NCBI GenBank assembly: GCA_014859985.1
Contig: JACZKN010000487.1
Coordinates: 1 to 36,349 of the forward strand
Reading direction: 5' to 3'
DNA from: Candidatus Krumholzibacteriia bacterium
Lineage (GTDB): Bacteria; Krumholzibacteriota; Krumholzibacteriia; LZORAL124-64-63
DNA: 36,349 bases
Of the stretch, positions 9,006 through 18,368 are shown piece by piece. The translations under genes and the position numbers were made by a program. The first letter of the stretch is position 1. Each line of letters starts with the position of its first letter. The notes under the pieces are model-generated. The model was not told the DNA's origin. It was given only the letters and a program-made list of their open reading frames with translations, and made no database searches.

Positions 9006-9024
<19 letters not shown>
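6670..9024 (+). CDS. Multi-TM sensor histidine kinase
   Basis: 784 residues. It should sense a membrane or envelope signal and phosphorylate the response regulator encoded next. Seen: an N-terminal helix (about 9-30), an outside segment of about 70 residues, then a block of about seven membrane helices to about residue 390; a cytoplasmic GAF-like linker (about 400-545) follows. HisKA has AAHDLRTPVTS with His558. HATPase_c has an N box DNAIKYTPPGGN around Asn676, a G1 motif DQGPGL, and GFGLGLYIVKQYVEMMGG near the end. All catalytic motifs are intact. ATG 6670 begins MVKRWHSRM, a sensible membrane N-terminus; the upstream in-frame extension runs over the previous gene and is rejected. The gene overlaps the regulator by 19 bases, so the two are translationally coupled. 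Confidence 0.9.
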
Positions 9025-10361
<1,337 letters not shown>

Positions 10362-10411
10362 CCAGCGCCCGATCCCCTGGTCCTGCCTCTTGCCCCTGGC
10401 CCGCACTCGAG

Positions 10412-10429
10412 TGTGCACAACTGCGCACA
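10412..10429. promoter_or_regulatory. Palindrome, possible regulator binding site
   Basis: TGTGC-N8-GCACA is centred about 133 bases before the -12 GC of the putative sigma-54 promoter, a usual distance for enhancer sites of NtrC-type activators. It lies 50 bases after the regulator gene. It may bind the 9006 regulator. Confidence 0.4.
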
Positions 10430-10540
10430 GGGCGCCCCGGTTCCCGGCACCCGCCGGCGGTCGGCGGCCACGGGCACGAGTTTGTCAACTCCCTCTTACA
10501 CAACGGCTAACCCCTGCCCCCGGCGTGTCGCAGTCCGGCG

Positions 10541-10554
10541 GGCCCGGCGCTTGC
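10541..10554 (+). promoter_or_regulatory. Sigma-54-like promoter of the lipid operon
   Basis: GGCCCGGCGCTTGC has GG and GC separated by exactly 10 bases. Relative to TGGCACG-N4-TTGCW it matches GG, C, CG, TT and GC and misses only the first T, the A and the last W. Transcription would start near 10565, leaving a leader of about 50 bases to ATG 10618. In GC-rich DNA GG-N10-GC occurs often by chance; the position next to an NtrC-type regulator gene raises the odds. Confidence 0.45.
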
Positions 10555-10617
10555 GCTGGGGCAGGTGCATCCCGTGCGGCAGTACCGCCGCCGGAGCGTG
10601 GACGAAGGGGGAACATC

Positions 10618-11526
10618 ATGCTCGCCTTGCTGATGGTGGCTGCGCTGGCGGCCGGAGCGGCCCAGGACCTCGAGATCGCGCCCGACGAGCACCTGAACGT
10701 CCGCGACCACGGCGCAGGCCGAACGATCGTGCTGGTACCGGGCCTGACCGGCTGCGCCTACGGATTCCGGCACCTGATCCCGGGCCTCACGGCGGCGGGC
10801 TGCCGCGTGATCGTCATCGAGCCGCTGGGCATCGGCGCCTCGGCCCGCCCCGCCGGCGCCGACTACAGCCTGACCGCCCAGGCCGACCGCATTGGCGCGG
10901 CCATGGACCGATTGGGGGCCGGCCCTGGCCTCGTGGTCGGGCACGGGGTGTCCGGGTCGATGGTCCTGCGCCTGGCCTACCGCCGCCCCGACCTCGTGGC
11001 AGGCGTGGTGCTGATCGAAGGCGGGCCCGACGAGAACGGCACAACCCCGACGGTGAAGAGATCCCTCGGCCTGGCCTCCCTGGCGGCCAAACTGGGCGGA
11101 GGCCGGCTGCTGCGCGACCGCTTCCAGGCGGGGCTCGAGGAGGCGTCCGGCGATCGTTCCTGGATCGACGGCCTCACGGTGAAACGGTACTTCGCGGGTG
11201 CGGCTCGTGACCTGCACGGGACGATCGCCGCCCTGCGGGCCATGGCCGACGCCAGCGAGCCCGAGTCCCTGCGGGCGAATCTCGACCGCATCAGCTGCGG
11301 CGTCACGCTGCTGCTCGGAGCGGCCCCCCATGAGGGCTCGCCGCCGCCCGCGGACGTCGCACTGCTCGACGCGCAACTCGCCGACTTCCGCAGCCAATCC
11401 TTTGCCGGGGCCGGGCACTACCTCTTCGAGGAGGTCCCCGACGCCGTCACCGCGGCGATCCTGGCCGCCGCTCAACGCCCCCAGGTCGCCGGTCTGCCCG
11501 GGATCGCCCAAAGGAGCACCCCATGA
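10618..11526 (+). CDS. Alpha/beta-hydrolase fold protein with altered nucleophile
   Basis: 302 residues. A short hydrophobic N-terminus (1-15) could be an export signal. The core follows the fold: VLVPGLTGCAYGF (38-50, oxyanion loop region), the nucleophile elbow at 108-113, and a late GAGHYLFEEVPD with His267. The elbow reads GHGVSG where GHSxGG is normal: Gly110 stands in place of the Ser nucleophile. The usual acid strand ends LLLGAAPHEGS without a clear Asp. It may therefore be non-hydrolytic or use another residue such as Ser112. ATG 10618 follows AAGGGGG. It is the first gene of a five-gene overlapping set and shares ATGA with the next gene. Fold assignment is firm; activity is not. Confidence 0.75.
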   Translation: MLALLMVAALAAGAAQDLEIAPDEHLNVRDHGAGRTIVLVPGLTGCAYGFRHLIPGLTAAGCRVIVIEPLGIGASARPAGADYSLTAQADRIGAAMDRLGAGPGLVVGHGVSGSMVLRLAYRRPDLVAGVVLIEGGPDENGTTPTVKRSLGLASLAAKLGGGRLLRDRFQAGLEEASGDRSWIDGLTVKRYFAGAARDLHGTIAALRAMADASEPESLRANLDRISCGVTLLLGAAPHEGSPPPADVALLDAQLADFRSQSFAGAGHYLFEEVPDAVTAAILAAAQRPQVAGLPGIAQRSTP

Positions 11527-12503
11527 AATCGCTCGTGACCGGCGCCGCCGGCTTCGTCGGCAGCCATCTCGTGGAACAGTTGTTGGAGCGGGGCGACGAG
11601 GTCGTCGCCGTCGAGCGCGAGGGCGCATCGCGGGGCTGGCTGCGGGGCCTGGACGTCGATTTCCACGACTGCGGTTTGCACAGTCCCCAACGGCTGCGGT
11701 CGGCGATGCGCGGCGTGCGGGTGGTCTATCACCTGGCTGCCCTTACCGAGGCCCGACGGCCGAGGGACTGCTATGCCGTCAACACCGTCGGCACCGCCAA
11801 CGTGGTGCAGGCCGCGGCCGACAGCGCCGGGGCGCCGCCGCGGATCGTGTTCATGTCCTCGTTGGCCGCGGTCGGTCCAGCCCGCCCGGGCCAGCTGTTG
11901 GACGGCGATTCGATTCCCATGCCCCTGTCCCACTACGGGCGTTCCAAGCTGCAGGCCGAAGCGATCCTGCACGTCTACGCCGACCGTGTGCCTGCGGTCA
12001 TCTGCCGGTTCCCGGCCGTCTACGGACCGCGCGACCGTGCCGTCCTGAAGCTCTTCCAGATGGTGTCGCACGGCGTTGCCTTCACCGTAGGCCCCTGGCA
12101 CCGGAAGGTCAGCCTTGTCTACGTGATGGACGCCGTCGCCGGGCTCGTCAATGCCGGTGAATCGCCCCACGCCCCGGGGCGCACCTACTGCATCGCGCAC
12201 CCGACCCCGGCCACCTGGGGCGAGTTCGTGACCGCCGTGGCCCTGGTCCTGGACCGCAACCCCCGTCGGTTCGCCTTGTCGATGGGCGCGGCCCGCGCCG
12301 TCGCCGTGGCTGCCGAAGCCGTGGGCCTGATGCGCCGGCGCGCCGCGATCCTGAACCGCGACCGCGTGCGCGAACTGGCCCAGGCCAACTGGGTATGCGA
12401 CGTCGCGGCAGCCATGGGCGAACTCAGCTACGACCCGCGCTATCCGCTGCTCTCAGGTGTCGGTCGTACCGCCGACTGGCTCAGGAGGGAGCAATGGCTC
12501 TGA
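11523..12503 (+). CDS. NAD(P)-dependent epimerase/dehydratase-type SDR 1
   Basis: 326 residues of the extended SDR family, nearest in feel to the 3-beta-hydroxysteroid dehydrogenase/OleD/CerR side. Seen: nucleotide loop TGAAGFVGSH (6-15), an NN-type strand, Ser112/Ser113, and the YxxxK pair Tyr138 and Lys142 (SHYGRSK). The likely reaction is reduction or oxidation of a keto/hydroxy group on a lipid or sugar. ATG 11523 overlaps the upstream stop as ATGA and follows AAAGGAG. The C-terminus overlaps the PAP2 gene by 10 bases. Its partner SDR at 13366 is only distantly similar, so the two probably act on different steps. Confidence 0.82.
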   Translation: MKSLVTGAAGFVGSHLVEQLLERGDEVVAVEREGASRGWLRGLDVDFHDCGLHSPQRLRSAMRGVRVVYHLAALTEARRPRDCYAVNTVGTANVVQAAADSAGAPPRIVFMSSLAAVGPARPGQLLDGDSIPMPLSHYGRSKLQAEAILHVYADRVPAVICRFPAVYGPRDRAVLKLFQMVSHGVAFTVGPWHRKVSLVYVMDAVAGLVNAGESPHAPGRTYCIAHPTPATWGEFVTAVALVLDRNPRRFALSMGAARAVAVAAEAVGLMRRRAAILNRDRVRELAQANWVCDVAAAMGELSYDPRYPLLSGVGRTADWLRREQWL

Positions 12504-13369
12504 TCAACGACCACGCCGTGGTGTTGCGGCTGTTCGCCATCCACCGGGTGGCGGTGGCCGGCGTCTGCCTCGCCGCCCTGGCCACGCGGCCGCTCGCCGC
12601 GGCATCCCTCGTCACGGCCAACCTCGCTGCGGCACTGGTCCTTGCACGCCTCGCGCGCCCGTTGCCCGACGAACGGCGCTGCGCCTGGCGCCTGGTCCTG
12701 CCGTACGCTTTCTGGATCGCCTGCTGGATCGAGGTTGGCTGGTTGTACGGCCTGCTGGGCAGGATCCCGCATGATCCCGGCATCGCCGCGGCCGACCTGG
12801 CGGTCTTCGGCGTGCATTGGCATGTCCGCCTCGCGCAGATCCTGCCCGGCGCGGCGGCCGCCGAAGCGATGCACTTCGTCTACCTGTCGTACTACGCGCT
12901 GGTTCTGGCCCCGCCGCTGGTGCTGGCGTTGCGCGGCCGGCGCTCCGACTGCGCACGCTTCACGGCAATCGTGATGGGAACCTATCTCATGTGCTTCACC
13001 ATCTACGTGCTGCTGCCGGTGCAGGGACCGAGAACATTGCTGGGAGGGGCCGGCTCGCCCGAGGAAGGCGCCATGGCCGGCTACGCCGATCTGCTGCGCC
13101 GCACGGGGGATTCCGAAGGCACGGCCTTTCCCAGCTCCCACTGCGCGGGCGCCCTGGCTGCGGCCCTGGCTGCCGGCGCCGGCGCGACGCGAGGGTTGCG
13201 TCTGGCGCTTCTGCTATGGGCGGTGCTGATCGCCCTGTCGACCGTCTACACCGGCAATCACTACGCGCTCGACTCCTTCGCCGGCATCGTCGTGGCCGTC
13301 GTCGTGAGGATGGCGCTCGTGCGTGGTCCAGGGTACGCCGACCTGCGCATGGAAAGGAGCCCATCATGA
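12494..13369 (+). CDS. Aur1-like PAP2-superfamily membrane phosphotransferase
   Basis: 291 residues with about six membrane helices. It carries the PAP2_3/inositolphosphotransferase pattern: a DLAVFG segment in an outside loop, a YLSYYALVLAPP helix, LLPVQGPR, then FPSSHCAG with His216 and GNHYALD with His256, the two catalytic histidines, and an Asp after the second. Enzymes of this class move phospho head groups onto lipids such as ceramide or diacylglycerol, or remove phosphate. ATG 12494 follows AGGAGG by 6 bases and is chosen over in-frame starts inside the previous gene. The gene shares ATGA with the next SDR. The substrate is inferred only from context. Confidence 0.8.
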   Translation: MALINDHAVVLRLFAIHRVAVAGVCLAALATRPLAAASLVTANLAAALVLARLARPLPDERRCAWRLVLPYAFWIACWIEVGWLYGLLGRIPHDPGIAAADLAVFGVHWHVRLAQILPGAAAAEAMHFVYLSYYALVLAPPLVLALRGRRSDCARFTAIVMGTYLMCFTIYVLLPVQGPRTLLGGAGSPEEGAMAGYADLLRRTGDSEGTAFPSSHCAGALAAALAAGAGATRGLRLALLLWAVLIALSTVYTGNHYALDSFAGIVVAVVVRMALVRGPGYADLRMERSPS

Positions 13370-14373
13370 AGTTCTTCCTCGTCACCGGGGCGACCGGATT
13401 CATCGGCCGCCGACTGCTGCCGCGGCTGGTCGGCGACGACCGGGCCGTGCGGGTGATGGTGCGCGACCCGGTTGGGCTGCCGCTCCCGCTGGGTGGGCAG
13501 GTGGAGATCGTGCACGGTGGACTGGGTGATCCTGATGCGGCCGACCGCGCCATGCGCGGCGTGACCCACGTCCTGCATCTGGCCGCGCTGGCCACCGCCT
13601 GCGCCCGGGACGACACCCAGTACGATCGGCTGAACGCCGCTGCGGTGCAGGTGCTGCTGTCCGCGGCTGCGCGCCACCGCGTCACCCGTTTCGTCCATGT
13701 TTCGTCCATGGCGGCGCTGGCCCCCCTGGCCCCCACCCGTGCCGGCGGCGCCTCCCGGAGGTCGACGCCATACGCGCGGAGCAAGGTCGCCTCCGAGGAC
13801 CTCGTGCATCGCTACGTGGCCGCGGGCCACGACGCCGTGATCGTCCGCCCCACGCGCGTGTACGGACCCGGCCCGTGGAATGACGCCAACGGGACGACGC
13901 GCCTGATCGCCATGTACCTGAACGGCAATCTGCGCATCCGGTTGCGGGACGGCGACGTGCGCTCCAACTACGTCCACGTGGATGATGTGGCCCGGGGCAT
14001 CGAGTTGGCCGCACTTCACGGCCGCTGCGGAGCCGCCTACAACCTGGGCGGCGAGAACGCTTCCCTGCGCGGCTTTTTCGCCGCGGTAGCTGAGGTTTCC
14101 GCAGTTCGTCGGGTCATGGTGCCGATCGCACCGGGCGCCGTGTTGCCTGTGGCCGTCCTGGCCAAGGCCTGGTGCCGTCTCGGTGGCCGGACGAGCCTGA
14201 CGCCCGAATGGCTGGACTATTTCCTCGAGGACCGGCCGGTGGACAGCGACATGGCCCGCGAAGACCTGGGCTACGATCCGCTGCCGTTGCGCGACGGCCT
14301 GCGTCGAACCATCGCCTGGTTGCAGGACCAGGAGAAAGGACCCTGGCATGTGCCCGTCCTTCAGCACGCCTGA
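13366..14373 (+). CDS. NAD(P)-dependent epimerase/dehydratase-type SDR 2
   Basis: 335 residues of the extended SDR family. Seen: TGATGFIGRR (7-16), VRDP with Asp34 as the adenosine-ribose or phosphate contact, HLAAL, Ser113/Ser114, Tyr136 and Lys140 (PYARSK), then RPTRVYGPG and NYVHVDDVARG, all standard for epimerase/dehydratase/keto-reductase members. ATG 13366 has AAAGGAG 8 bases ahead and overlaps the PAP2 stop. It is probably an oxidoreductase acting on the same lipid or polyol pathway as the neighbouring genes. Bacterial ceramide reductase and OleD both belong here, but I cannot separate them by eye. Confidence 0.82.
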   Translation: MKFFLVTGATGFIGRRLLPRLVGDDRAVRVMVRDPVGLPLPLGGQVEIVHGGLGDPDAADRAMRGVTHVLHLAALATACARDDTQYDRLNAAAVQVLLSAAARHRVTRFVHVSSMAALAPLAPTRAGGASRRSTPYARSKVASEDLVHRYVAAGHDAVIVRPTRVYGPGPWNDANGTTRLIAMYLNGNLRIRLRDGDVRSNYVHVDDVARGIELAALHGRCGAAYNLGGENASLRGFFAAVAEVSAVRRVMVPIAPGAVLPVAVLAKAWCRLGGRTSLTPEWLDYFLEDRPVDSDMAREDLGYDPLPLRDGLRRTIAWLQDQEKGPWHVPVLQHA

Positions 14374-15100
14374 GCGTCAGGTCCCGGGCCTGGACCGCTC
14401 GTCCGGACTCATCCTGGTCGCCGTCTTCACGCTGACGGTGTTCTACTACCGGCTGCGGACCGACACGATCGGCGTCACCGGCGGCGATGGGGGATTGAGC
14501 GCGATGACCGGGCCCGTGCTGTCGTTCATGCAGCACAATCTGGCCGCACTGGTCGTGCTCGGCCTGCTGCCGCTGGCAGCGGCGCGCTGGCTGTGCGGGC
14601 TTTCCCTGAGGGACGCGGGGCTGGGCCTTGGCCGTTGGCGACCGACGCTGATCTGGACGGCGATCGGGGTGCCGGTGGCCCTGCTGCTGGGCGGTCTTTC
14701 GGCCGCGGACCCGGTCATGCGGTCGGTGTACCCGCTGGAGGTCGGCCTGAAGCCGGCAATGCCCGGCTTCCTGGCGCACATGGCCGGGCAGCTCGCCTTC
14801 TACCTCGGCTGGGAACTGTTGTTTCGCGGCGTCCTGCTCGGCGGACTCACGCGCCGCTTCGGCTTCGCCGGCGCCAACACGATCCAGACCGCCCTGTCGG
14901 TGATCGCCCACTTCGGTCGGCCGCTGCCGGAGACGCTGGCGGCGATCCCGGCCGGTCTCGCCTTCGGCGGCGTGGCGCGGCGCACGGGGTCCATCTGGCC
15001 GGTGGTGATCATCCATCTCGCAGCCGGCGCGGCCCAGGACTGGTTCATTGTCGAGCTTTTCCCAATCCGCCCCGAGATTGTGATAATCTTGTCGCAATAG
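14348..15100 (+). CDS. CPBP (ABI) family intramembrane protein
   Basis: 250 residues and about seven membrane helices. The family of intramembrane metalloprotease-like proteins has EExxxR and two later His motifs. Here the first motif reads WELLFRG: Trp155 replaces the first Glu, while Glu156 and Arg160 stay. Later motifs are HFGRPLPE (His188) and a PVVIIHLAAG helix (His223). The lost Glu may mean weakened or no protease function, though WExxxR variants exist in the family. The start overlaps the preceding gene by 26 bases, with GGAGAAAGGA upstream. It is the last gene of the overlapping set and may anchor or mature a membrane partner. Confidence 0.75.
   Translation: MCPSFSTPERQVPGLDRSSGLILVAVFTLTVFYYRLRTDTIGVTGGDGGLSAMTGPVLSFMQHNLAALVVLGLLPLAAARWLCGLSLRDAGLGLGRWRPTLIWTAIGVPVALLLGGLSAADPVMRSVYPLEVGLKPAMPGFLAHMAGQLAFYLGWELLFRGVLLGGLTRRFGFAGANTIQTALSVIAHFGRPLPETLAAIPAGLAFGGVARRTGSIWPVVIIHLAAGAAQDWFIVELFPIRPEIVIILSQ
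15059..15087 (+). promoter_or_regulatory. Possible promoter for LVIVD protein 1
   Basis: TTCCCA (15059-15064), a 17-base gap and GATAAT (15082-15087) lie at the end of the CPBP gene. A second -10 candidate, TATAGT, is at 15123-15128 with no good -35; the same CTATAGTC octamer occurs in the xdhC promoter block. Confidence 0.35.
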
Positions 15101-15151
15101 AATGAACGGCATTCCGCCACACTATAGTCGGCCGGTTCGCCTCCGATCGAC

Positions 15152-17389
15152 ATGGGGTACCAAGCGATGGACAACGGCTCGAAACCTTCACATGCGAACT
15201 CCGGTCGCAGACGCGCCGTGGCCTTTTGCGCGGTCTTGGTTTGGGCGATGCAGGGCGGGACAGCCGGCGGGCAATGCATCCGCTACGAGGACTACCTGCA
15301 CGGCATCTGCACGGTGGACATACCTGGCGTCGCCCATGACATCGCCCTCGTCGGCGCCTATGCCTACATCGCAGCCGAGGATTTCGGTTTGCAGGTGATC
15401 GACATTGCCGCGCCAGGGAACCCGCGGATCGCCGGCAGCGTGGGCACGCCGGAGTGGGTCAGGGAAGTGGCCGTTGCGGGGGACCATGCCTTTGTCTGCT
15501 ACTCGAGCTACCCGTCGACAGGCGGGGTATATGTGGTCGATATCACGAGTCCATCAAGCCCGCAGATCGTCGGTAGCCTGGCCGTCACCGGGCCGGTTCT
15601 CGGCGTGGCCGCATCTGGCACCCATGTCTTCCTCGCGGCCGGCGATGGGCTCCAGGTTGTCGACGTGGGCGATCCTGGCAGCCCCCGCCTGGTGGGCGGT
15701 TTGGTGTGCGTGGGCGAAGCCCGGGATGTCGCGGTCTCCGGCGACTATGCCTATCTCATCGATCAGTATGGCCTTGAGGTCATCGATATCACTAGTCCGG
15801 CGAGCCCGATCAGCGTGGCCAGGACCGGCGAGCCCGCGGCCCCACGCCGTGTTGCGGTCGCGGGCGGCTTCGCCTACGTCACGGATGCCCATGGTCTCCA
15901 GGTGATCGACATCAGCGACGCCGGGAGCCCCCATCGCGTGGGAAGCGTGGTGACACCGGCCGGCGCAGGAACCGTGGTCGTTGCGGGCGGACGAGCCTAT
16001 GTGACAGGCAGTTCGTGCATCCAGATCATCGACGTCTCCATCCCCGAAAGTCCCACGTATCTGGACAGCGCCGACTCCTGGGCCGGCGTCAACGGCGTCG
16101 CGGTCTCCGGCACCCAAGCCTATGTGACGCTAACGGTTGAATGGATGGGCTCCGCAATCGGCCGCCTACAGGTCATTGATGTCGCCAGCGCCCAAAGTCC
16201 TCCCTTGGCGGGCCACGTAGCCACGCCGGGGTTTGCGCAGGATGTGGTCGTTTCCAACCATTACGCGTATATCGCCAACGGTTCTTCCGGCCTTCAGGTG
16301 GCTGATATCGCCGACGCCGCGAATCCCATGATCGTCGGCAGTGTTGCCACCGATGATTCCGCCATCGGTCTTGCGCTGGCCGAGCCCTATGCCTACGTCG
16401 CCGATGCCAACGGCGGGCTGAAGGCGATCGATATTGCGAATCCTTCGGCTCCCAGGATAGTGGCCTCGGGTGGTGCTCCATTCGCACAGGACGTTGCCGT
16501 CGCAGGCAGCATCGCCTACGTGGCCGGTGCCAACATACAGATGAGCGGCCTGCTCGTCCTCGATATCAGCGAACCGCTCGCTCCCCGACGCATCGGCAGC
16601 GTGGACACGCCGGGCGGCTACTGCGGCGTCGCGGTCTCGGGCAGCACCGTCTATCTGGCCGACGGGTACTTCGGGCTCCAGGTCATCGATGTCTCCAATC
16701 CCGGGAGTCCCGCGATCGTCGGGACGGTGGACACGCCCGGCAACGCCAGGGATGTCGCGTTCTCCGGCGGTTACGTGTTCCTGGCGGACGGTGAATCTGG
16801 CCTCCAGGTCGTGGATATCAAAGACGCACGGAACCCGGGAATCGTCGGCAGCCTGGCCACCTGGGACAACGCTGAAGGAATTGTCGTCAGCGGTGACATC
16901 GCCTATGTCGCGATTGACCGCGCCGGGCTGCAGGTGATTGACATTTCCGATCCCCGGAATCCCCGGGCCGTGGGAGACGCGGGAGTCGAGGGCTACTCCC
17001 TTGGGCTCGCCGTGTCCGGTGCAAACGTCTTTGTCGCGGCGAACGGCCTGCAGATCCTGCCGGGGCAATGCAGCGATTCCAGTTCCGAGGATCCGGAGAC
17101 CCCGGTTGCGGGCATCCGGTTGCTCGCCGTCTATCCGAATCCCTTCAACCCTGGCACGACGATAGCCTACGATGCCGTCGGCGGTACCCATGTCCGCCTG
17201 GCGATATTCGACATTGCCGGTCGACTGGTACGAGACCTGGTGGACGAACGACCGGCCGTGACTGGACGCTACGAATCGACCTGGAACGGCAGGGATTCAC
17301 GCGGCATGACGGCAGCGGCCGGCGTCTATTTCTGCCGCCTCACCGCCGGTCCCTACAGCGAGACAAGGAGAATGGTGCTGGTAAAGTGA
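15152..17389 (+). CDS. Secreted LVIVD-repeat propeller protein 1 with C-terminal sorting-like domain
   Basis: 745 residues. A signal peptide (core AVAFCAVLVWAMQGG) ends just before a Cys. Fourteen LVIVD-type repeats of about 43 residues follow, each with a 'VAVSGxxAYVA...GLQVIDISxPxxP' pattern; the fourteenth is a half repeat ending GLQILPGQC. Fourteen repeats fit two seven-bladed propellers. The last 85 residues start YPNPFNPGTTIAYDA and form a FlgD-Ig-like domain ending in RRMVLVK, as in proteins sorted to the surface in FCB-type bacteria. The start could also be ATG 15167; neither has a strong ribosome site. The close relative at 18728 has the same plan. Likely cell-surface or released; ligand unknown. 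Confidence 0.82.
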   Translation: MGYQAMDNGSKPSHANSGRRRAVAFCAVLVWAMQGGTAGGQCIRYEDYLHGICTVDIPGVAHDIALVGAYAYIAAEDFGLQVIDIAAPGNPRIAGSVGTPEWVREVAVAGDHAFVCYSSYPSTGGVYVVDITSPSSPQIVGSLAVTGPVLGVAASGTHVFLAAGDGLQVVDVGDPGSPRLVGGLVCVGEARDVAVSGDYAYLIDQYGLEVIDITSPASPISVARTGEPAAPRRVAVAGGFAYVTDAHGLQVIDISDAGSPHRVGSVVTPAGAGTVVVAGGRAYVTGSSCIQIIDVSIPESPTYLDSADSWAGVNGVAVSGTQAYVTLTVEWMGSAIGRLQVIDVASAQSPPLAGHVATPGFAQDVVVSNHYAYIANGSSGLQVADIADAANPMIVGSVATDDSAIGLALAEPYAYVADANGGLKAIDIANPSAPRIVASGGAPFAQDVAVAGSIAYVAGANIQMSGLLVLDISEPLAPRRIGSVDTPGGYCGVAVSGSTVYLADGYFGLQVIDVSNPGSPAIVGTVDTPGNARDVAFSGGYVFLADGESGLQVVDIKDARNPGIVGSLATWDNAEGIVVSGDIAYVAIDRAGLQVIDISDPRNPRAVGDAGVEGYSLGLAVSGANVFVAANGLQILPGQCSDSSSEDPETPVAGIRLLAVYPNPFNPGTTIAYDAVGGTHVRLAIFDIAGRLVRDLVDERPAVTGRYESTWNGRDSRGMTAAAGVYFCRLTAGPYSETRRMVLVK

Positions 17390-17415
17390 TCCTTGCGTAG
17401 CCAGCGGCGCGCCGA

Positions 17416-17447
17416 CGCCGGACATGGGCAGCCCCCCACGTCCGGCG
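17416..17447. terminator. Hairpin between convergent genes
   Basis: A perfect 8-bp inverted repeat CGCCGGAC (17416-17423) and GTCCGGCG (17440-17447) lies between the LVIVD gene stop and the minus-strand DUF3618 remnant. There is no T-run. It could end transcription from either side. Confidence 0.45.
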
Positions 17448-17469
17448 CGCCGGCGGCCTGCATCAACGC

Positions 17470-18018
17470 TCACGTTCGCCGCTCCGGCATCCGATCCTCA
17501 GGGCGTCCGCCCGCCTGCTCGGCACGTTCCTTGAGGCCGCCGGTCTCCTCCTGCCAACGCTGCTTCGCAGTCTGCTTCGCCTTATCGGCGACCTCGCCGG
17601 CGGCTTCGGCGGCGTCCTCGACCTTCCCCTTCACGTCCTTCTTGAGCGAGTCGGCCGCGCGGCCCATCGTCTTGTTCTCCCAGGGGGAGGCCGGGGCCGC
17701 GAGGCCGCTGGCGAGGCCCAGGCCGAGGGCGACCGCGCCGACCACCAGCGGTTGCTCCTCCATCGCCGACCAGAAGCCATTCTTGACCTGGCTGCCGCGT
17801 CGCCGCGCCTGCTCGCCGACCTTGTCCTTGCCGCGACCCATCAGACCGTGTCCGGAATCGCTGGCGTCGTCGCTCCAGTCCTTGGCGACCTCCGCAGCGC
17901 CGGACAGCTTGCCCTTGGCCTTGTCCATCATGGACGGGCCGTCGGCCTGCTTGTCGTCGTGGTCGGAGTCGGAATGGGTGGCCTTCTCGATGGCCAGCCA
18001 GGCCACGCCCAGTCCCAT
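17470..18018 (-). pseudogene. DUF3618-like protein, 5' end lost
   Basis: The frame encodes the C-terminal two-thirds typical of DUF3618-type proteins: a short helix (MGLGVAWLAIEK), a long charged helical linker, the membrane segment EEQPLVVGAVALGLGLASG followed by a TMG-type turn, then an Ala/Lys-rich helix to the stop. The usual N-terminal 'EIE..R..' domain is absent because at 18020/18021 the frame runs straight into the xdhC-derived repeat. An ATG at 18018 could still start a 182-residue product, but it has no ribosome site. Such proteins sit in the inner membrane and are stress-linked in some bacteria. This copy is best treated as a truncated remnant. Confidence 0.65.
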
Positions 18019-18020
18019 CA

Positions 18021-18368
18021 GGCAGGGTCTCGTAGTCGGGGCCGGCCTGCAGGCACAGCCCGGACCGGCCGGCCAGGTACTCGGGGCGGCAGTCCACCAG
18101 CACGGGCACGATGCCCAGGGGCGGCAGCAGCGGCGCCAGCGCCTGGCCGATGTGCCCGGCGCCGAAGAGGTAGGCCCGCCGCGCGGGCGCCAGGCGTTCG
18201 TAGAAGAGGGTGACCTTGCCGCCGCAGAGCATATGCCTGTGGCCACGTCGTGGCTGCCGGGGCGGTCCTCGTCCAGAAGGTACTCGCGCAGGCTGGGCTC
18301 GCCGTCACCAGCACGGCCGTCCGGCCCTGGCGCTGCAGGTCGACGATGGTGGCGAAGATGTCGTCCAT
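18021..18368 (-). pseudogene. Decayed second copy of the xdhC 5' region
   Basis: From ATG 18368 the first 22 residues equal those of the gene at 709 except for one substitution (Thr6 to Ala). A deletion of about 142 bases relative to copy 1 (junction near 18303) then shifts the frame, and a 2-base insertion near 18235 shifts it again. The later part still encodes MLCGGKVTLFYERLAPARRA and the Rossmann LFGAGHIGQ in one frame, and then breaks into the DUF3618 remnant at 18021. No functional XdhC can be made. Confidence 0.85.

Noticed and set aside
10618..14373. OleBCD olefin synthesis cluster
   Set aside because: A hydrolase-fold protein and OleD-like SDRs are present, but there is no OleA thiolase or OleC ligase, and the hydrolase nucleophile is lost.
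15300..17060. Regular spacing of similar DNA units, suggestive of a CRISPR or satellite array
   Set aside because: The period is about 129 bp and stays in one reading frame; it comes from LVIVD protein repeats, not from exact DNA repeats.
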